Shown: positions 44,002 to 53,163 of the stretch, one piece after another
Numbering within the stretch: position 1 is the stretch's first letter
Layout of the letters: each line of letters opens with the position of its first letter
From: Pseudobdellovibrionaceae bacterium
GTDB taxonomy: Bacteria > Bdellovibrionota > Bdellovibrionia > Bdellovibrionales > Bdellovibrionaceae
DNA length: 61,969 bases
Assembly: GCA_947449255.1 (NCBI GenBank)
Contig: CANFQX010000019.1
Coordinates: 1 to 61,969, forward strand
Direction: 5' to 3'
Notes under the pieces: model-generated
Database searches by the model: none
Told to the model about the DNA's origin: nothing
What the model saw: only the letters and a program-made list of their open reading frames with translations
Translations under genes and position numbers: made by a program

Positions 44002-46239
44002 GTGATTTTAGGTGGCAAGAATAAGAAAGTTAGCGATGAACTCAATGATGAACTCAACGATGAGTTCTCGCCAGCTGGACCCCAAGAATTTAAAAAACGA
44101 CGCCGCGAAATAGTCATTGTTTTGTTGGTGTCGTTTTTGTTTGTGCTGCTCACTTGGTTTGAAATTCGACTTTTTGCCACCAGCCAGCAGTTGCCCTTTG
44201 TTCACAGTATCTTTTTCTTTGGCCTTGTAAACTTCAACATCATTTTATTGCTGCTTCTACTTTTCATGATTTTCAGAAATGTAGTGAAGGTTTTTGTTGA
44301 AAGACGTGGAAAGTTTTTTGGCTCGAGTTTAAAAGCTAAGCTTGTGGCAGCCTTTGTGGCGTTTAGTTTTGTTCCCACGGTCCTAATGTTTATCATTTCT
44401 GTCTTTTATATCAATTCAAGCTTTGATAAATGGTTTAGTGCTAAAATGGCTGGAGTTTTAAAGAGCTCCATTGAAGTCACAAATGCCTATTATTTTAATG
44501 CCAAGAAAAAGAACTATCATTTTGCTCATCAAATTGCAGATGCCGTTCGACCAATAAATAATCGCAATAAAATTCAAGATAAAATTGAAGCTCTTCGCTT
44601 GGAATTCAGTCTAGATGCAGTGGAGTACTACCCCTCTTTGTTTGGAAAAAGAATTGTCGTCACCGCGGCGGATGACAATGTTCCGACGGTTCCAGCAGTG
44701 ACCCTTGAATTTTTGCAAAAAGGGATCAAGATTCAAGCCGATGCAAGTATTATTCATCAGTTCGGTGATGGAAATTTAGTTCGAGTGATCGTGCCAGTCA
44801 AAGAGGGCCGGGATCAAGGAGCTATCGTTGTATCTAGCTTTTTGCCTTTGTCTTTGGTTTCAAAGATGGATGATATTTCTACAGCCTACGATGAGTTTCG
44901 AGATATCAATCCCCTAGAGTATCCACTGAAGTCCATCTATTTGATCATTCTTGTTTTGATGACATTTGTGATTTTATTAGCAGCCACTTGGTTTGGCTTT
45001 TATCTAGCGCGGCAGTTGTCAATTCCGATTGTCAGGTTGGGGCGCGCCACACGGCAAGTTGCAAACGGGGACTATACAACTCTTGATTTAAAATCTGGTT
45101 CCGATGAAATCAATGACTTGATTGCAAGTTTTAATCAGATGACTGTGATCTTAGAAAAAACTCTGAAAGAGCTCGATCAGCATGCTCGCTACACGGATAC
45201 AGTATTAAAAAATGTGAACACCGGAGTGATCTCAATAGATCAGGTTGGGAAGGTCACCACTGTCAATCGACACGCGGCCCAGCTGCTTCGCATTGATCCG
45301 GATAAATATATTGGTCGGTCCGTTCGAGAGCTTTTGACTTTAGAATATTTTAGAACTTTTGCAGGTTTTTTGAAAACGATGCAGGACCATAAAGTTGAAA
45401 GCATTCAGAAGGAACTCAGTATCAATGTTCATGGTGAAGCCATCCCCTTACTTATGAATTTGTCTATTTTAAAAGATGAAAAAGGCGCTGAAGTGGGTAA
45501 GGTCTTGGTGTTTGATGATATGACCCCCATCGTCAGTGCACAAAGGGCCGCAGCTTGGACAGAAGTAGCTCGGCGAATTGCCCACGAAATTAAAAATCCA
45601 CTGACTCCGATTCGACTTTCCGCTGAACGCCTGCAAAGAAAATTTGGAGCCGCTATTACAGACCCAGCATTTAATGATTGCACGAGCATGATTGTGAAGC
45701 AGGTTGATGGCTTAAAGAATCTTGTGAATGAGTTTTCAAATTTTGCGCGCTTGCCTCAGGCGCGTCCAGTGGTTGCAAATTTAAACGTGGTTGTTGAAGA
45801 ATCATTGAGTCTTTACAAGCAAGCTCATACCCAGATTAAAATGGTATTTAATCAGGATTCGAATTTGCCAGCATTCAAATTTGATCCAGATCAGATTCAG
45901 AGAGTTTTGGTTAATTTAATTGATAACGCAATATCTGCAGTATCAAAAGAGCCAAGTCCTTTGATCGAAATTTCAACTCAGTATGATCAAGTTCTAAAGA
46001 CAGTAAGATTAATAATTCGTGATAATGGAGAGGGGATACCCGCAGGGAATCGAAATCGAATTTTTGAGCCTTATTTTTCTACCAAAGAAACTGGAACTGG
46101 TTTAGGTCTAGCTATCGTAAAAAGAATTATTGAAGATCATAATGGATTTATACGCGCTACAGCGAATGAACCCAAAGGGCTTAAACTTTTAATTGAATTG
46201 CCAGTGAATGAGGTAGGGGCTTGGAAGCCTTCCAAATAA
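44002..46239 (+). CDS. ntrY: NtrY-like membrane sensor histidine kinase
   Basis: A 745-residue kinase. Three hydrophobic segments lie within residues 35-135, then a periplasmic or sensor region to about 305 and a further transmembrane segment at about 315-335. HAMP follows (about 336-390), PAS (about 395-500), HisKA with the NtrY-type RRIAHEIKNPLTPIRLSAERL box, and the ATPase domain (LIDNAISAV, DNGEGI, GTGLGLAI). The GTG start is supported by AAGGA six bases before it. It lies 30 bases after ribH and 158 bases before the cognate regulator gene. NtrY in other bacteria responds to nitrogen or redox state; the signal here is unknown. Confidence 0.88.
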   Translation: MILGGKNKKVSDELNDELNDEFSPAGPQEFKKRRREIVIVLLVSFLFVLLTWFEIRLFATSQQLPFVHSIFFFGLVNFNIILLLLLLFMIFRNVVKVFVERRGKFFGSSLKAKLVAAFVAFSFVPTVLMFIISVFYINSSFDKWFSAKMAGVLKSSIEVTNAYYFNAKKKNYHFAHQIADAVRPINNRNKIQDKIEALRLEFSLDAVEYYPSLFGKRIVVTAADDNVPTVPAVTLEFLQKGIKIQADASIIHQFGDGNLVRVIVPVKEGRDQGAIVVSSFLPLSLVSKMDDISTAYDEFRDINPLEYPLKSIYLIILVLMTFVILLAATWFGFYLARQLSIPIVRLGRATRQVANGDYTTLDLKSGSDEINDLIASFNQMTVILEKTLKELDQHARYTDTVLKNVNTGVISIDQVGKVTTVNRHAAQLLRIDPDKYIGRSVRELLTLEYFRTFAGFLKTMQDHKVESIQKELSINVHGEAIPLLMNLSILKDEKGAEVGKVLVFDDMTPIVSAQRAAAWTEVARRIAHEIKNPLTPIRLSAERLQRKFGAAITDPAFNDCTSMIVKQVDGLKNLVNEFSNFARLPQARPVVANLNVVVEESLSLYKQAHTQIKMVFNQDSNLPAFKFDPDQIQRVLVNLIDNAISAVSKEPSPLIEISTQYDQVLKTVRLIIRDNGEGIPAGNRNRIFEPYFSTKETGTGLGLAIVKRIIEDHNGFIRATANEPKGLKLLIELPVNEVGAWKPSK

Positions 46240-46333
46240 AGCAAAAGACTTGCAAATAAAGACCGCATTTTTAATGCAGATAAAAAATTGATTTTATGCT
46301 TCGATTAATCCTTAATAAATGCTGAATTAAGAG

Positions 46334-46355
46334 TAATTTAAGGATAATTTAAGGC
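46334..46355 (+). repeat. 11-bp tandem repeat upstream of ntrX
   Basis: Two adjacent copies of TAATTTAAGGN, with a weaker third copy just upstream, 43-64 bases before the ntrX start. The helical spacing suggests a binding site for a protein or a bend. Confidence 0.5.
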
Positions 46356-46397
46356 TGACCTAGGAACAATATCAATAAGAACTGAGGACGGCAGCTC

Positions 46398-47771
46398 ATG
46401 ACGGCACAATCGACAAAAATTCTGATAATCGATGATGAAGCCCCCATTCGTGAAATTCTCTCAGCCTCACTCAGAGATGAGGGCTATCAAGTCTTTTTGG
46501 CTTATGATGGAGAGTCAGGCCTTCAGGCTATTCGAGAAATTCAACCAGACATTGTATTTCAAGATATTTGGATGACAGGAAAACTGGATGGGATTGAGGT
46601 GCTGACAATTGCTCGTAAAGAATTTCCTCATGTTGAGTTCATTATGATTTCTGGGCATGGCACGATTGAGACTGCAGTTAAGTCTACAAAGCTTGGTGCT
46701 TGGGACTTTATTGAAAAGCCGCTTTCGATGGATAAAATTCTTATTGGGATTGCCAATATTTTAAATTTTCAGCAACAGAAAGAAGAAAAAGCTCTTCTTT
46801 TAAATAAGCTCAGAAAATCTATTGCCCTGATTGGCGAAGCTCCGGCCATGATTGCAACAAAGCAGATCATCGCTCGAGTTGCGCCAACAAACTCTTGGGT
46901 ATTAATTCAGGGATCCCCGGGATCCGGTAAAAAACTTGTGGCTGAAAATATTCATTATATGAGCAGTCGAGCCAGCAGACCTTTTGTAGATATTAACTGT
47001 GGTGGAATTCCAGAAGATTTGCTCGAAGCTGAAATTTTTGGAATTGAAAAGGGCGCCATGCCCGGTATTGAGCGAACAAAAAAGGGGAAGCTGGACTTAG
47101 CTGCCGGTGGAACTTTATTTATTTCCGAAATTTCAGAGATGAATAAAGAAGTTCAGGCCAAGCTTTTGGCCTTTTTAGAAACTCATCAATCCTCCCGATT
47201 CGGCAGCACTGAAAAAAATGAAAATGATGTGCGTGTTATTACTTCGTCTGGCAAAGATTTAGATAAAGAAGTTAAAGAAGGTCGTTTTAGGGAAGATCTC
47301 TATTACAAGTTGAATGTCATTCCATTTAGAATTCCCACATTAAAAGAGCATGGCGAAGATATTCCAGTCTTGACCTCTTATTTTGCCGACAATGTGGCCC
47401 GAGAAAGTGGTTATCCAAAAAAGGCTTTTTCTGAGCAAGCTATGAACTATATGCTTTCTTATGAGTGGCCAGGAAACGTGCGTGAGTTGAAAAACTTTAT
47501 TGAGCGCGTTTATATATTAACTCCTGGTGATTTCGTGGACCTCCATGATTTGCGCTTCGCTGGTTTGATTGACTTGAATGAGCTGAGTGATGGCAGGGCT
47601 GCAGAGAATCAGAATTTATCTACATTCAGAGAAGCTAGAGCTCAATTTGAGAAAGAATATCTCATTAAAAAAATTGCTGAAAATAGCGGCAACATCAGTA
47701 AAACTGCTGAAGTTATAGGACTTGAAAGAAGCTATCTACACCGAAAAATTAAAATCTACGGGATTGAATAG
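46398..47771 (+). CDS. ntrX: NtrX-like response regulator with degenerate AAA+ domain
   Basis: A 457-residue NtrC-family regulator. The receiver (1-120) is intact: IIDDEAP, phospho-acceptor Asp56, SGHGT and Lys107. The AAA+ domain (140-380) is altered: Walker A is GSPGSGKK (172-179), the sigma54-contact loop reads GAMPGI instead of GAFTGA (219-224), and Walker B has Ser243 where the metal-binding Asp is expected. The R-finger RED is kept. A Fis-type helix-turn-helix closes the protein (GNISKTAEVIGLERSYLHRKI). It probably binds DNA without activating sigma54. Partner is NtrY upstream. Confidence 0.88.
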   Translation: MTAQSTKILIIDDEAPIREILSASLRDEGYQVFLAYDGESGLQAIREIQPDIVFQDIWMTGKLDGIEVLTIARKEFPHVEFIMISGHGTIETAVKSTKLGAWDFIEKPLSMDKILIGIANILNFQQQKEEKALLLNKLRKSIALIGEAPAMIATKQIIARVAPTNSWVLIQGSPGSGKKLVAENIHYMSSRASRPFVDINCGGIPEDLLEAEIFGIEKGAMPGIERTKKGKLDLAAGGTLFISEISEMNKEVQAKLLAFLETHQSSRFGSTEKNENDVRVITSSGKDLDKEVKEGRFREDLYYKLNVIPFRIPTLKEHGEDIPVLTSYFADNVARESGYPKKAFSEQAMNYMLSYEWPGNVRELKNFIERVYILTPGDFVDLHDLRFAGLIDLNELSDGRAAENQNLSTFREARAQFEKEYLIKKIAENSGNISKTAEVIGLERSYLHRKIKIYGIE

Positions 47772-47883
47772 TTCGGGATAGTTTTTGCAGGGAATTGTTT
47801 TGTAGTGAAGCCAAATTTTAAATAAAATGGATTTTAAATACTTAACGTTTAAGGAATATTTCTAAAATAACTTACTAACTGGT

Positions 47884-47916
47884 ATTAATAACTTATTAAT
47901 AAGTTATTAATAAGTC
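47884..47916 (+). repeat. Three tandem 11-bp repeats before proS
   Basis: ATTAATAASTY occurs three times without gaps (47884, 47895, 47906). The array also contains a perfect 22-bp palindrome (47887-47908). It ends 16 bases before the proS start codon and overlaps the leader. Confidence 0.6.
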
Positions 47917-47932
47917 ATTCAAAGGATATGAA

Positions 47933-49675
47933 ATGAAGTGGTCTAAATCTTATATATACACATTAAAAGAAGCTCCAGCAGATGCCGAAATTCCAAGCCA
48001 CAAGTTGCTTATTCGTGGTGGCTTTATGAAAAAATTAGCGCCAGGTATTTTTACCTACGGCAATATTGGACTTCGGGCCATTCGTAAGTTTGAAAATATC
48101 ATTCGTGATGAATTGAATAAACGCTCCGCCATTGAGGTTTTAATGCCGATGGTTCACCCCAGAGAGCTTTGGGAAGAAACCGGTCGATGGAGTCAAATGG
48201 GTGAGGGACTTTTGAAGTTCCAAAATCGCAACAGCCAATGGTTTTGTCTGGGTGCCACTCATGAAGAGGCCATAACTGATTATGTTCGCAATGACGTTAA
48301 GTCTTATCGTGATTTACCTAAAAATATTTATCAAATCCAAACAAAGTATCGCGATGAAATTCGCCCACGATTTGGCCTCATGCGCGGTCGTGAATTTATT
48401 ATGAAAGATGCCTACAGCTTTGATGCAGATCAGGCCGGTGCTTTAAAAACTTATGATCAAATGTATGATGGATATAAGGCTATATTTGATCGTTTAGGTT
48501 TAAATTATCGAATCGTTCAAGCTGATGCTGGAAATATTGGTGGCTCTCAGACTCACGAATTTCAATTGCTGGCTGAGGCCGGCGAGGATTCCCTTTTAGT
48601 CAGTGACACCACCGACTTTGCGGCCAATATTGAAGTTTGTCCTGCAATAGATGCAGAAAATCATGCCGCATCCGTTCAAGAGCCACTGAAGCCACTTGAA
48701 AAGTTTGCAACACCGAACCAGAGAACTATTGCGGAACTCGAAAAATTTACGAATGTCGCTGCAATTGATCTTGTTAAAACTTTGTTTTTTTCAGCAAATG
48801 AAGGGTTTGATCCCAAAAATAAAGACCTTATGCCTTTTGCTGTTTTGTTGCGTGGATCCGATGAACTGAATCCAATCAAAGTTAAAAACATGCTGGGTAT
48901 GTCAAATCCTCCTCAAATGCTAACCGATGATGAGGTTGCACAAGTTGCGGGTGCAAACCCTGGATCATGTGGGCCTGTTGATCTGGAAATACCAATTTAT
49001 ATGGATAATGGTGTCGTAACCTTGAAAAACTATATCGTTGGAGCCAACGAGGACGGTTTTCATTTCATGAACGTCAATCATGTCAGGGACTTTAAGGCCA
49101 CTAAGGTTGGTGACTTGCGTATGGCTAAGGCTGGAGACAAGTGTCCTTTATCCAATGGCCGATTGAAAGCTTTCCGTGGAATTGAAGTTGGACATGTTTT
49201 CTACCTTGGATCAAAATATTCCAAAATGATGAATGCTCAATTTTTGGATGCTCAGGGAAAGGCACAACCCTTCGAAATGGGCTGTTACGGTATTGGTGTT
49301 ACAAGGACTGTTCAAGCGGCTATTGAGCAATCACATGACGCTGATGGAATAATCTGGCCTAAGGCGATTGCCCCTTATTTGGTGCATATGTGCGTTCTTG
49401 ATCCAAAAGATCAGTCTTTGATGGCTGTAGCTGAAAAGTTTTACGATGAATTGAGCTCTCAGGGGATCGATGTCTTGATGGATGATCGAGATGAGCGTCC
49501 AGGAGTTAAATTCAAGGATGCCGATTTACTGGGAATGCCCGTTCGCGTTGTTATTGGTAAGCGGGGCCTAGATAGCAATGAAATCGAGATTGTTCAGCGC
49601 AAAACAAAAGCCGTTACAAAAATCCACCCAGAGAGATTTATTGGGACGGTGAAGGAAATATTAGCTCTGAGTTAA
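47933..49675 (+). CDS. proS: Prolyl-tRNA synthetase, bacterial type
   Basis: A 580-residue class II synthetase that charges tRNA(Pro). Motif 2 (TKYRDEIRPRFGLMRGREF) and motif 3 (CYGIGVTRTVQAAIE) are present. The editing (INS/YbaK-like) domain that clears Ala-tRNA(Pro) lies between them at about 225-410, with the GSCGP motif. Anticodon-binding domain at the C-terminus. Length is typical. The start follows AAAGGA. It stands alone between ntrX and the purine block, with an AT-rich repeat array upstream. Confidence 0.97.
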   Translation: MKWSKSYIYTLKEAPADAEIPSHKLLIRGGFMKKLAPGIFTYGNIGLRAIRKFENIIRDELNKRSAIEVLMPMVHPRELWEETGRWSQMGEGLLKFQNRNSQWFCLGATHEEAITDYVRNDVKSYRDLPKNIYQIQTKYRDEIRPRFGLMRGREFIMKDAYSFDADQAGALKTYDQMYDGYKAIFDRLGLNYRIVQADAGNIGGSQTHEFQLLAEAGEDSLLVSDTTDFAANIEVCPAIDAENHAASVQEPLKPLEKFATPNQRTIAELEKFTNVAAIDLVKTLFFSANEGFDPKNKDLMPFAVLLRGSDELNPIKVKNMLGMSNPPQMLTDDEVAQVAGANPGSCGPVDLEIPIYMDNGVVTLKNYIVGANEDGFHFMNVNHVRDFKATKVGDLRMAKAGDKCPLSNGRLKAFRGIEVGHVFYLGSKYSKMMNAQFLDAQGKAQPFEMGCYGIGVTRTVQAAIEQSHDADGIIWPKAIAPYLVHMCVLDPKDQSLMAVAEKFYDELSSQGIDVLMDDRDERPGVKFKDADLLGMPVRVVIGKRGLDSNEIEIVQRKTKAVTKIHPERFIGTVKEILALS

Positions 49676-49737
49676 CAGGCTGTGTTGAATTGTCAGGATT
49701 ATGTCAGGAGCATTGACCAAACTCTGATAAAATCGTT

Positions 49738-49940
49738 ACTTTCTTTGGCATTCCAAGGAAAGTTCATTGATAAAAGAAAACCGGCCTCTTCAACTCAGAT
49801 CAGCCCTTATTGCCCTGCTTAAAAGCAGACCAGGTCTTTGTGTGTTCTCGATGTTTTTCTTGGATGTTAATGAAGAAAAATTATCAAAACTAGCAATTTT
49901 AAACTGCGCAAAGGCGTCCCTCAAAGGCGCCTTTTTTATT
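49738..49940 (+). promoter_or_regulatory. Structured leader with attenuator-like hairpin before purF
   Basis: Three hairpins in order: 49738-49763 (11-bp stem, CATT loop), 49815-49828 (CTGC/GCAG), and a terminator-like hairpin AAAGGCG/CGCCTTT at 49910-49934 followed by T. The last ends only 18 bases before the purF ATG, leaving little room for a promoter, so purF transcripts probably pass through it. It may work as an attenuator for the purine operon. No purine or ZTP riboswitch core was seen. Confidence 0.5.
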
Positions 49941-49958
49941 TTCTAAAGGGGTATAAAT

Positions 49959-51437
49959 ATGTGTGGTGTCGTTGGACTCATTGGTGAGGAAAAAGCTGGC
50001 GAAAAATTATTCCCAGCTTTGTTCGCGCTTCAGCACCGCGGTCAGGATGCCGCAGGCATTTTGAGTTTTGATTTTGACCGAGCTGAATTCCATTTAGAAA
50101 AAGATCTGGGCCTTGTTTCGCAAGTGTTTCCCATTGAACGTTTAAGTCGACTTAAAGGCACAATGGCCTTAGGACACACCAGGTACTCAACGATCGGTAC
50201 CGTAGAAAAAGAAGACCTTCAGCCCCTGGTGCTCAGTTACCCCAATGGCATCGGCATGGCTCACAATGGAAATGTAACCAATTATTCTGAAATCGTAGAA
50301 TATGTTCGGGGACGTCGTAGTCGTTGGACGTTCACGCGAAATGATTTGGAAATTCTCCTTCATATGATGTCCATCGGTATTTCCGATCGTCTGGACGCTG
50401 GGGATAGTCTCAGTGCTGATGTTTTTGCAAAGGCAGCCCAAGACGTGATCGAGAAAGTGAAAGGCGCCTACAGTATCGTGGGGATGATGGCGGATCAGGG
50501 GATGTTCGCATTTTGTGATGACCAGGGTATTCGCCCCTTATTGATCGGCCGAAAGCTAAACCCCAGTGGAAAATACAGCTATTGCTTTGCCTCTGAAAAA
50601 CAAGTTTTCTTTGGTCTGGGTTATGATTATTGGAGAGATCTTCAGGCTGGAGAATTTGTCTATATCGACCGCGACCTGAACTTCTCAACTTTCCAAAAAT
50701 CAAAAAAAGTTTCTCGGCCCTGTATGTTCGAATGGATTTATTTTGCCGGCGCTGAAACGGAATGGCACCAGCGCCCCGTTTATGAAGTGCGCCTTCGACT
50801 TGGTGAAATCCTTGCTGCTGAAGCCTTAAAAAAAATGAAGCAAGAGAATTTTGAAGTGGACCTTGTCGCTCCCGTTCCCGATACGGCGAGAGCCGCAGCT
50901 TTGAGATTGGCGGAGGTCTTAGAGAAGCCATATCGCGAAGTCTTAATTAAAAATCGCTATGTTCAAAGAAGCTTTATTGTCAATGAACCCGAAGTTCGCA
51001 AAGCCATGGTGAATTTAAAATTACTTCCGGTTGAGAGTGAAATTAGAGGCAAGAAAATTCTGCTGGTTGACGACAGCATCGTCCGAGGAACTACTTCTGC
51101 CAGAATTATTCAACTGTTGCGTGAGTCGGGAGCTGAAAAAGTTTATTTAGCAAGCACCTGCCCACCCATTCGTTACCCTTGTTTTTATGGAATTGATTTT
51201 CCGGATGGAGAATCCTTGGTGGCCTTCCAAAAAACAGAGGAAGCCGTGGCTAAGCATTTGGGCGTAGATGCACTGATTTATTTGCCTTTAAATAAGCTAA
51301 GGGAAGCTATCGGCGTCGATAGCTTATGTATGGCCTGCCTTGATGGAGATTATCCGGTGCCGGTCGAGAAAAAGAATTTTTTAGAAACAAGAAGTCGAAA
51401 TATTGGCGGCGGTGGAAAGAATGAGGTGAATGGATGA
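49959..51437 (+). CDS. purF: Amidophosphoribosyltransferase
   Basis: A 492-residue enzyme for the first committed step of purine synthesis: PRPP and glutamine to phosphoribosylamine. The N-terminal nucleophile is Cys2 (MCGVVG), with no propeptide. The glutaminase domain runs to about 240 (LQHRGQDAAG, HNGNVTN). The phosphoribosyl domain carries the PRPP loop VDDSIVRGTT. Ribosome-binding site AAAGGGG. It overlaps purE by four bases (ATGA), starting the operon. Confidence 0.96.
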   Translation: MCGVVGLIGEEKAGEKLFPALFALQHRGQDAAGILSFDFDRAEFHLEKDLGLVSQVFPIERLSRLKGTMALGHTRYSTIGTVEKEDLQPLVLSYPNGIGMAHNGNVTNYSEIVEYVRGRRSRWTFTRNDLEILLHMMSIGISDRLDAGDSLSADVFAKAAQDVIEKVKGAYSIVGMMADQGMFAFCDDQGIRPLLIGRKLNPSGKYSYCFASEKQVFFGLGYDYWRDLQAGEFVYIDRDLNFSTFQKSKKVSRPCMFEWIYFAGAETEWHQRPVYEVRLRLGEILAAEALKKMKQENFEVDLVAPVPDTARAAALRLAEVLEKPYREVLIKNRYVQRSFIVNEPEVRKAMVNLKLLPVESEIRGKKILLVDDSIVRGTTSARIIQLLRESGAEKVYLASTCPPIRYPCFYGIDFPDGESLVAFQKTEEAVAKHLGVDALIYLPLNKLREAIGVDSLCMACLDGDYPVPVEKKNFLETRSRNIGGGGKNEVNG

Positions 51438-52141
51438 AAATTCAAGTTTTGTTCGGAAGTCAAAGTGACGAAAGAGTTTATGGTCCCCTTTGCAGCTTCC
51501 TTGAATCCTTGGCTGAGATAAAAATGGAAGTGGCATCAGCTCACCGTCATCCGGGACGGGTGCGAGAAATTATGAGTTCATCGGATGCAGATGTTTTTAT
51601 TGCCGGTGCGGGCTTAGCAGCTCACCTTCCCGGAGTTGTTGCTTCAATGACATTAAAACCGGTCTTTGGGGTCGCTGTGAATGGTGCCTTTTCAGGCTTT
51701 GATGCCTTCATGTCGATTGCACAGATGCCGAAAGACATCCCCGTGATGGCCGTGATGGAAAGTCATGCCCAGGACATTAAAGATTTTCTAGTGAGAGCTG
51801 TCTCCTGGAATAAAAACACACTGAAGCTTGCTTGGAATCCTCTTCAAGAGGCTTCGCCACTCTTCGCTCGCATACTCAATGAAATTCAAGAAAAAAGCGG
51901 GCAAAAGGTAGAGCGGGTTGAAGCCCTCAGTCCAGAATGTCAGGCTGAAATTGTCATGCGTGGCGATAAAAAACAAGGACGAGGTCTGTGTTTATTTATT
52001 TGTGAGAAAGAGATTCTGCAAAAGCCTCAAACTGCGCTAGAGTTTTTTGAAGAAGCACAATCCGGTGGATTCTGGGTGGGTGCAAACAATACAACAAATC
52101 TAGTTTTGCAAATTAAAAAAATAAAGGAGCTAGCACCATGA
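51434..52141 (+). CDS. purE: PurE-like carboxyaminoimidazole ribonucleotide enzyme with C-terminal extension
   Basis: A 235-residue protein. Residues 1-145 match PurE (GSQSDERVYGP, SAHRHPGR, GAGLAAHLPGVVAS, IAQMPKDIPV), the mutase or carboxylase acting on AIR or N5-CAIR. The SAHRHP motif differs from the usual SAHRTP. PurE normally ends near residue 165; here about 75 more residues of unknown fold follow. purK is not in the window, so whether it is class I (N5-CAIR mutase) or class II (AIR carboxylase) is open. It overlaps both neighbours by four bases. Confidence 0.85.
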   Translation: MKIQVLFGSQSDERVYGPLCSFLESLAEIKMEVASAHRHPGRVREIMSSSDADVFIAGAGLAAHLPGVVASMTLKPVFGVAVNGAFSGFDAFMSIAQMPKDIPVMAVMESHAQDIKDFLVRAVSWNKNTLKLAWNPLQEASPLFARILNEIQEKSGQKVERVEALSPECQAEIVMRGDKKQGRGLCLFICEKEILQKPQTALEFFEEAQSGGFWVGANNTTNLVLQIKKIKELAP

Positions 52142-53163
52142 ATCTGCTCTATCGTGGATCCGTCAAAGATATTTATAAAGATGGTGATCATTTACTTTTT
52201 AAATATAGCAATCGCTACTCTGTTTTTGATTGGGGTGAAATGCCCGATGAAATTCCTCAAAAGGGAGAGGCTTTAGCCATTTTAGCAGGCTTATTTTTTG
52301 ATTATCTAAAAGATTTTGGAGTTTCCTCTCATTACATTAAAACAGACAGTTCAGGACATCTTGTCGTCGATGAGGTGGCCGTGCTGCGCCCCCATTTTGA
52401 TAGTGGCTCCTATGATTATTCAATGTACAGCGATGATCCTGCTCATTGTTTGGTGCCCCTAGAGGTCATCTTTAGAATATTGCTAGGTAAAGGCAACTCC
52501 TTAGAGGGGCGCTTAAAAAGAAGTCCTGCTTATCTGAAAGAGCTTGGTTTAAGTCAGGTTCCAGATTCTTCCACAGAATTTCGGCCACCCTTGGTTGAAT
52601 TCTCAACCAAATTAGAGAGTACGGATCGCTATTTAACTCATTCAGAAATAAAAATGATGGGAATCATCAAAGAGCAAGAATTGCAAAATATAGCCTCGAT
52701 GACTCGAAATATTGCTCTTCATTTAGAAAAACTTTTTAACTCTTTTGGTGTTAAATTGTGGGATGGAAAATTTGAGTTTGCCTTCGGCAGCAAGGCCAGT
52801 GATGGACTTCGCAGCTTGCTTCTAGTGGATTCAATTGGTCCCGACGAGCTGCGATTGACTTTTGATGATGCCCCGCTATCTAAAGAATTTTTGCGTCAAA
52901 TTTATGCACCAACTTCTTGGTATAAAGCGGTTGCTAAGGCCAAGGAAATGGCGGCAGAGCGCGGTGTGACTCATTGGAAAGATATTTGCAAAGACGAATT
53001 AAAAGAAGTCCCACCGCGACTTACACCAGAGCAAATTCAAATAGCCTCTTTGCTTTATAAAGCACTCGCCAATGAAGTTGCAGGGGCGATGAATAGACCG
53101 CAGCCGTTTGAAGCTGAAGCAAACCTTAAAATATGGAAACAAAAATGCGCGTCCTTGTTGTAG
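52138..53163 (+). CDS. purC: PurC-like SAICAR synthetase, divergent
   Basis: A 341-residue ATP-dependent ligase joining aspartate to CAIR. Family motifs are recognisable but changed: YRGSVKDIY for the usual YEGKAK, SNRYSVFDWGEMPDEIPQKG, WDGKFEFAFG for the DfKlEFG region, and DSIGPDELRL in place of DEISPD. It is longer than bacterial PurC (about 240) and closer to yeast Ade1. It is directly coupled to purE upstream, as the two activities are fused in animal PAICS. It overlaps purD by about 19 bases. Confidence 0.85.
   Translation: MNLLYRGSVKDIYKDGDHLLFKYSNRYSVFDWGEMPDEIPQKGEALAILAGLFFDYLKDFGVSSHYIKTDSSGHLVVDEVAVLRPHFDSGSYDYSMYSDDPAHCLVPLEVIFRILLGKGNSLEGRLKRSPAYLKELGLSQVPDSSTEFRPPLVEFSTKLESTDRYLTHSEIKMMGIIKEQELQNIASMTRNIALHLEKLFNSFGVKLWDGKFEFAFGSKASDGLRSLLLVDSIGPDELRLTFDDAPLSKEFLRQIYAPTSWYKAVAKAKEMAAERGVTHWKDICKDELKEVPPRLTPEQIQIASLLYKALANEVAGAMNRPQPFEAEANLKIWKQKCASLL

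Noticed and set aside
47772-47932. T-box leader for proS
   Set aside because: The T-box sequence and specifier stem are absent; the region is AT-rich repeats.
49676-49958. Purine, ZTP or PRPP riboswitch before purF
   Set aside because: Hairpins exist, but none of the conserved loop sequences of these classes can be found.
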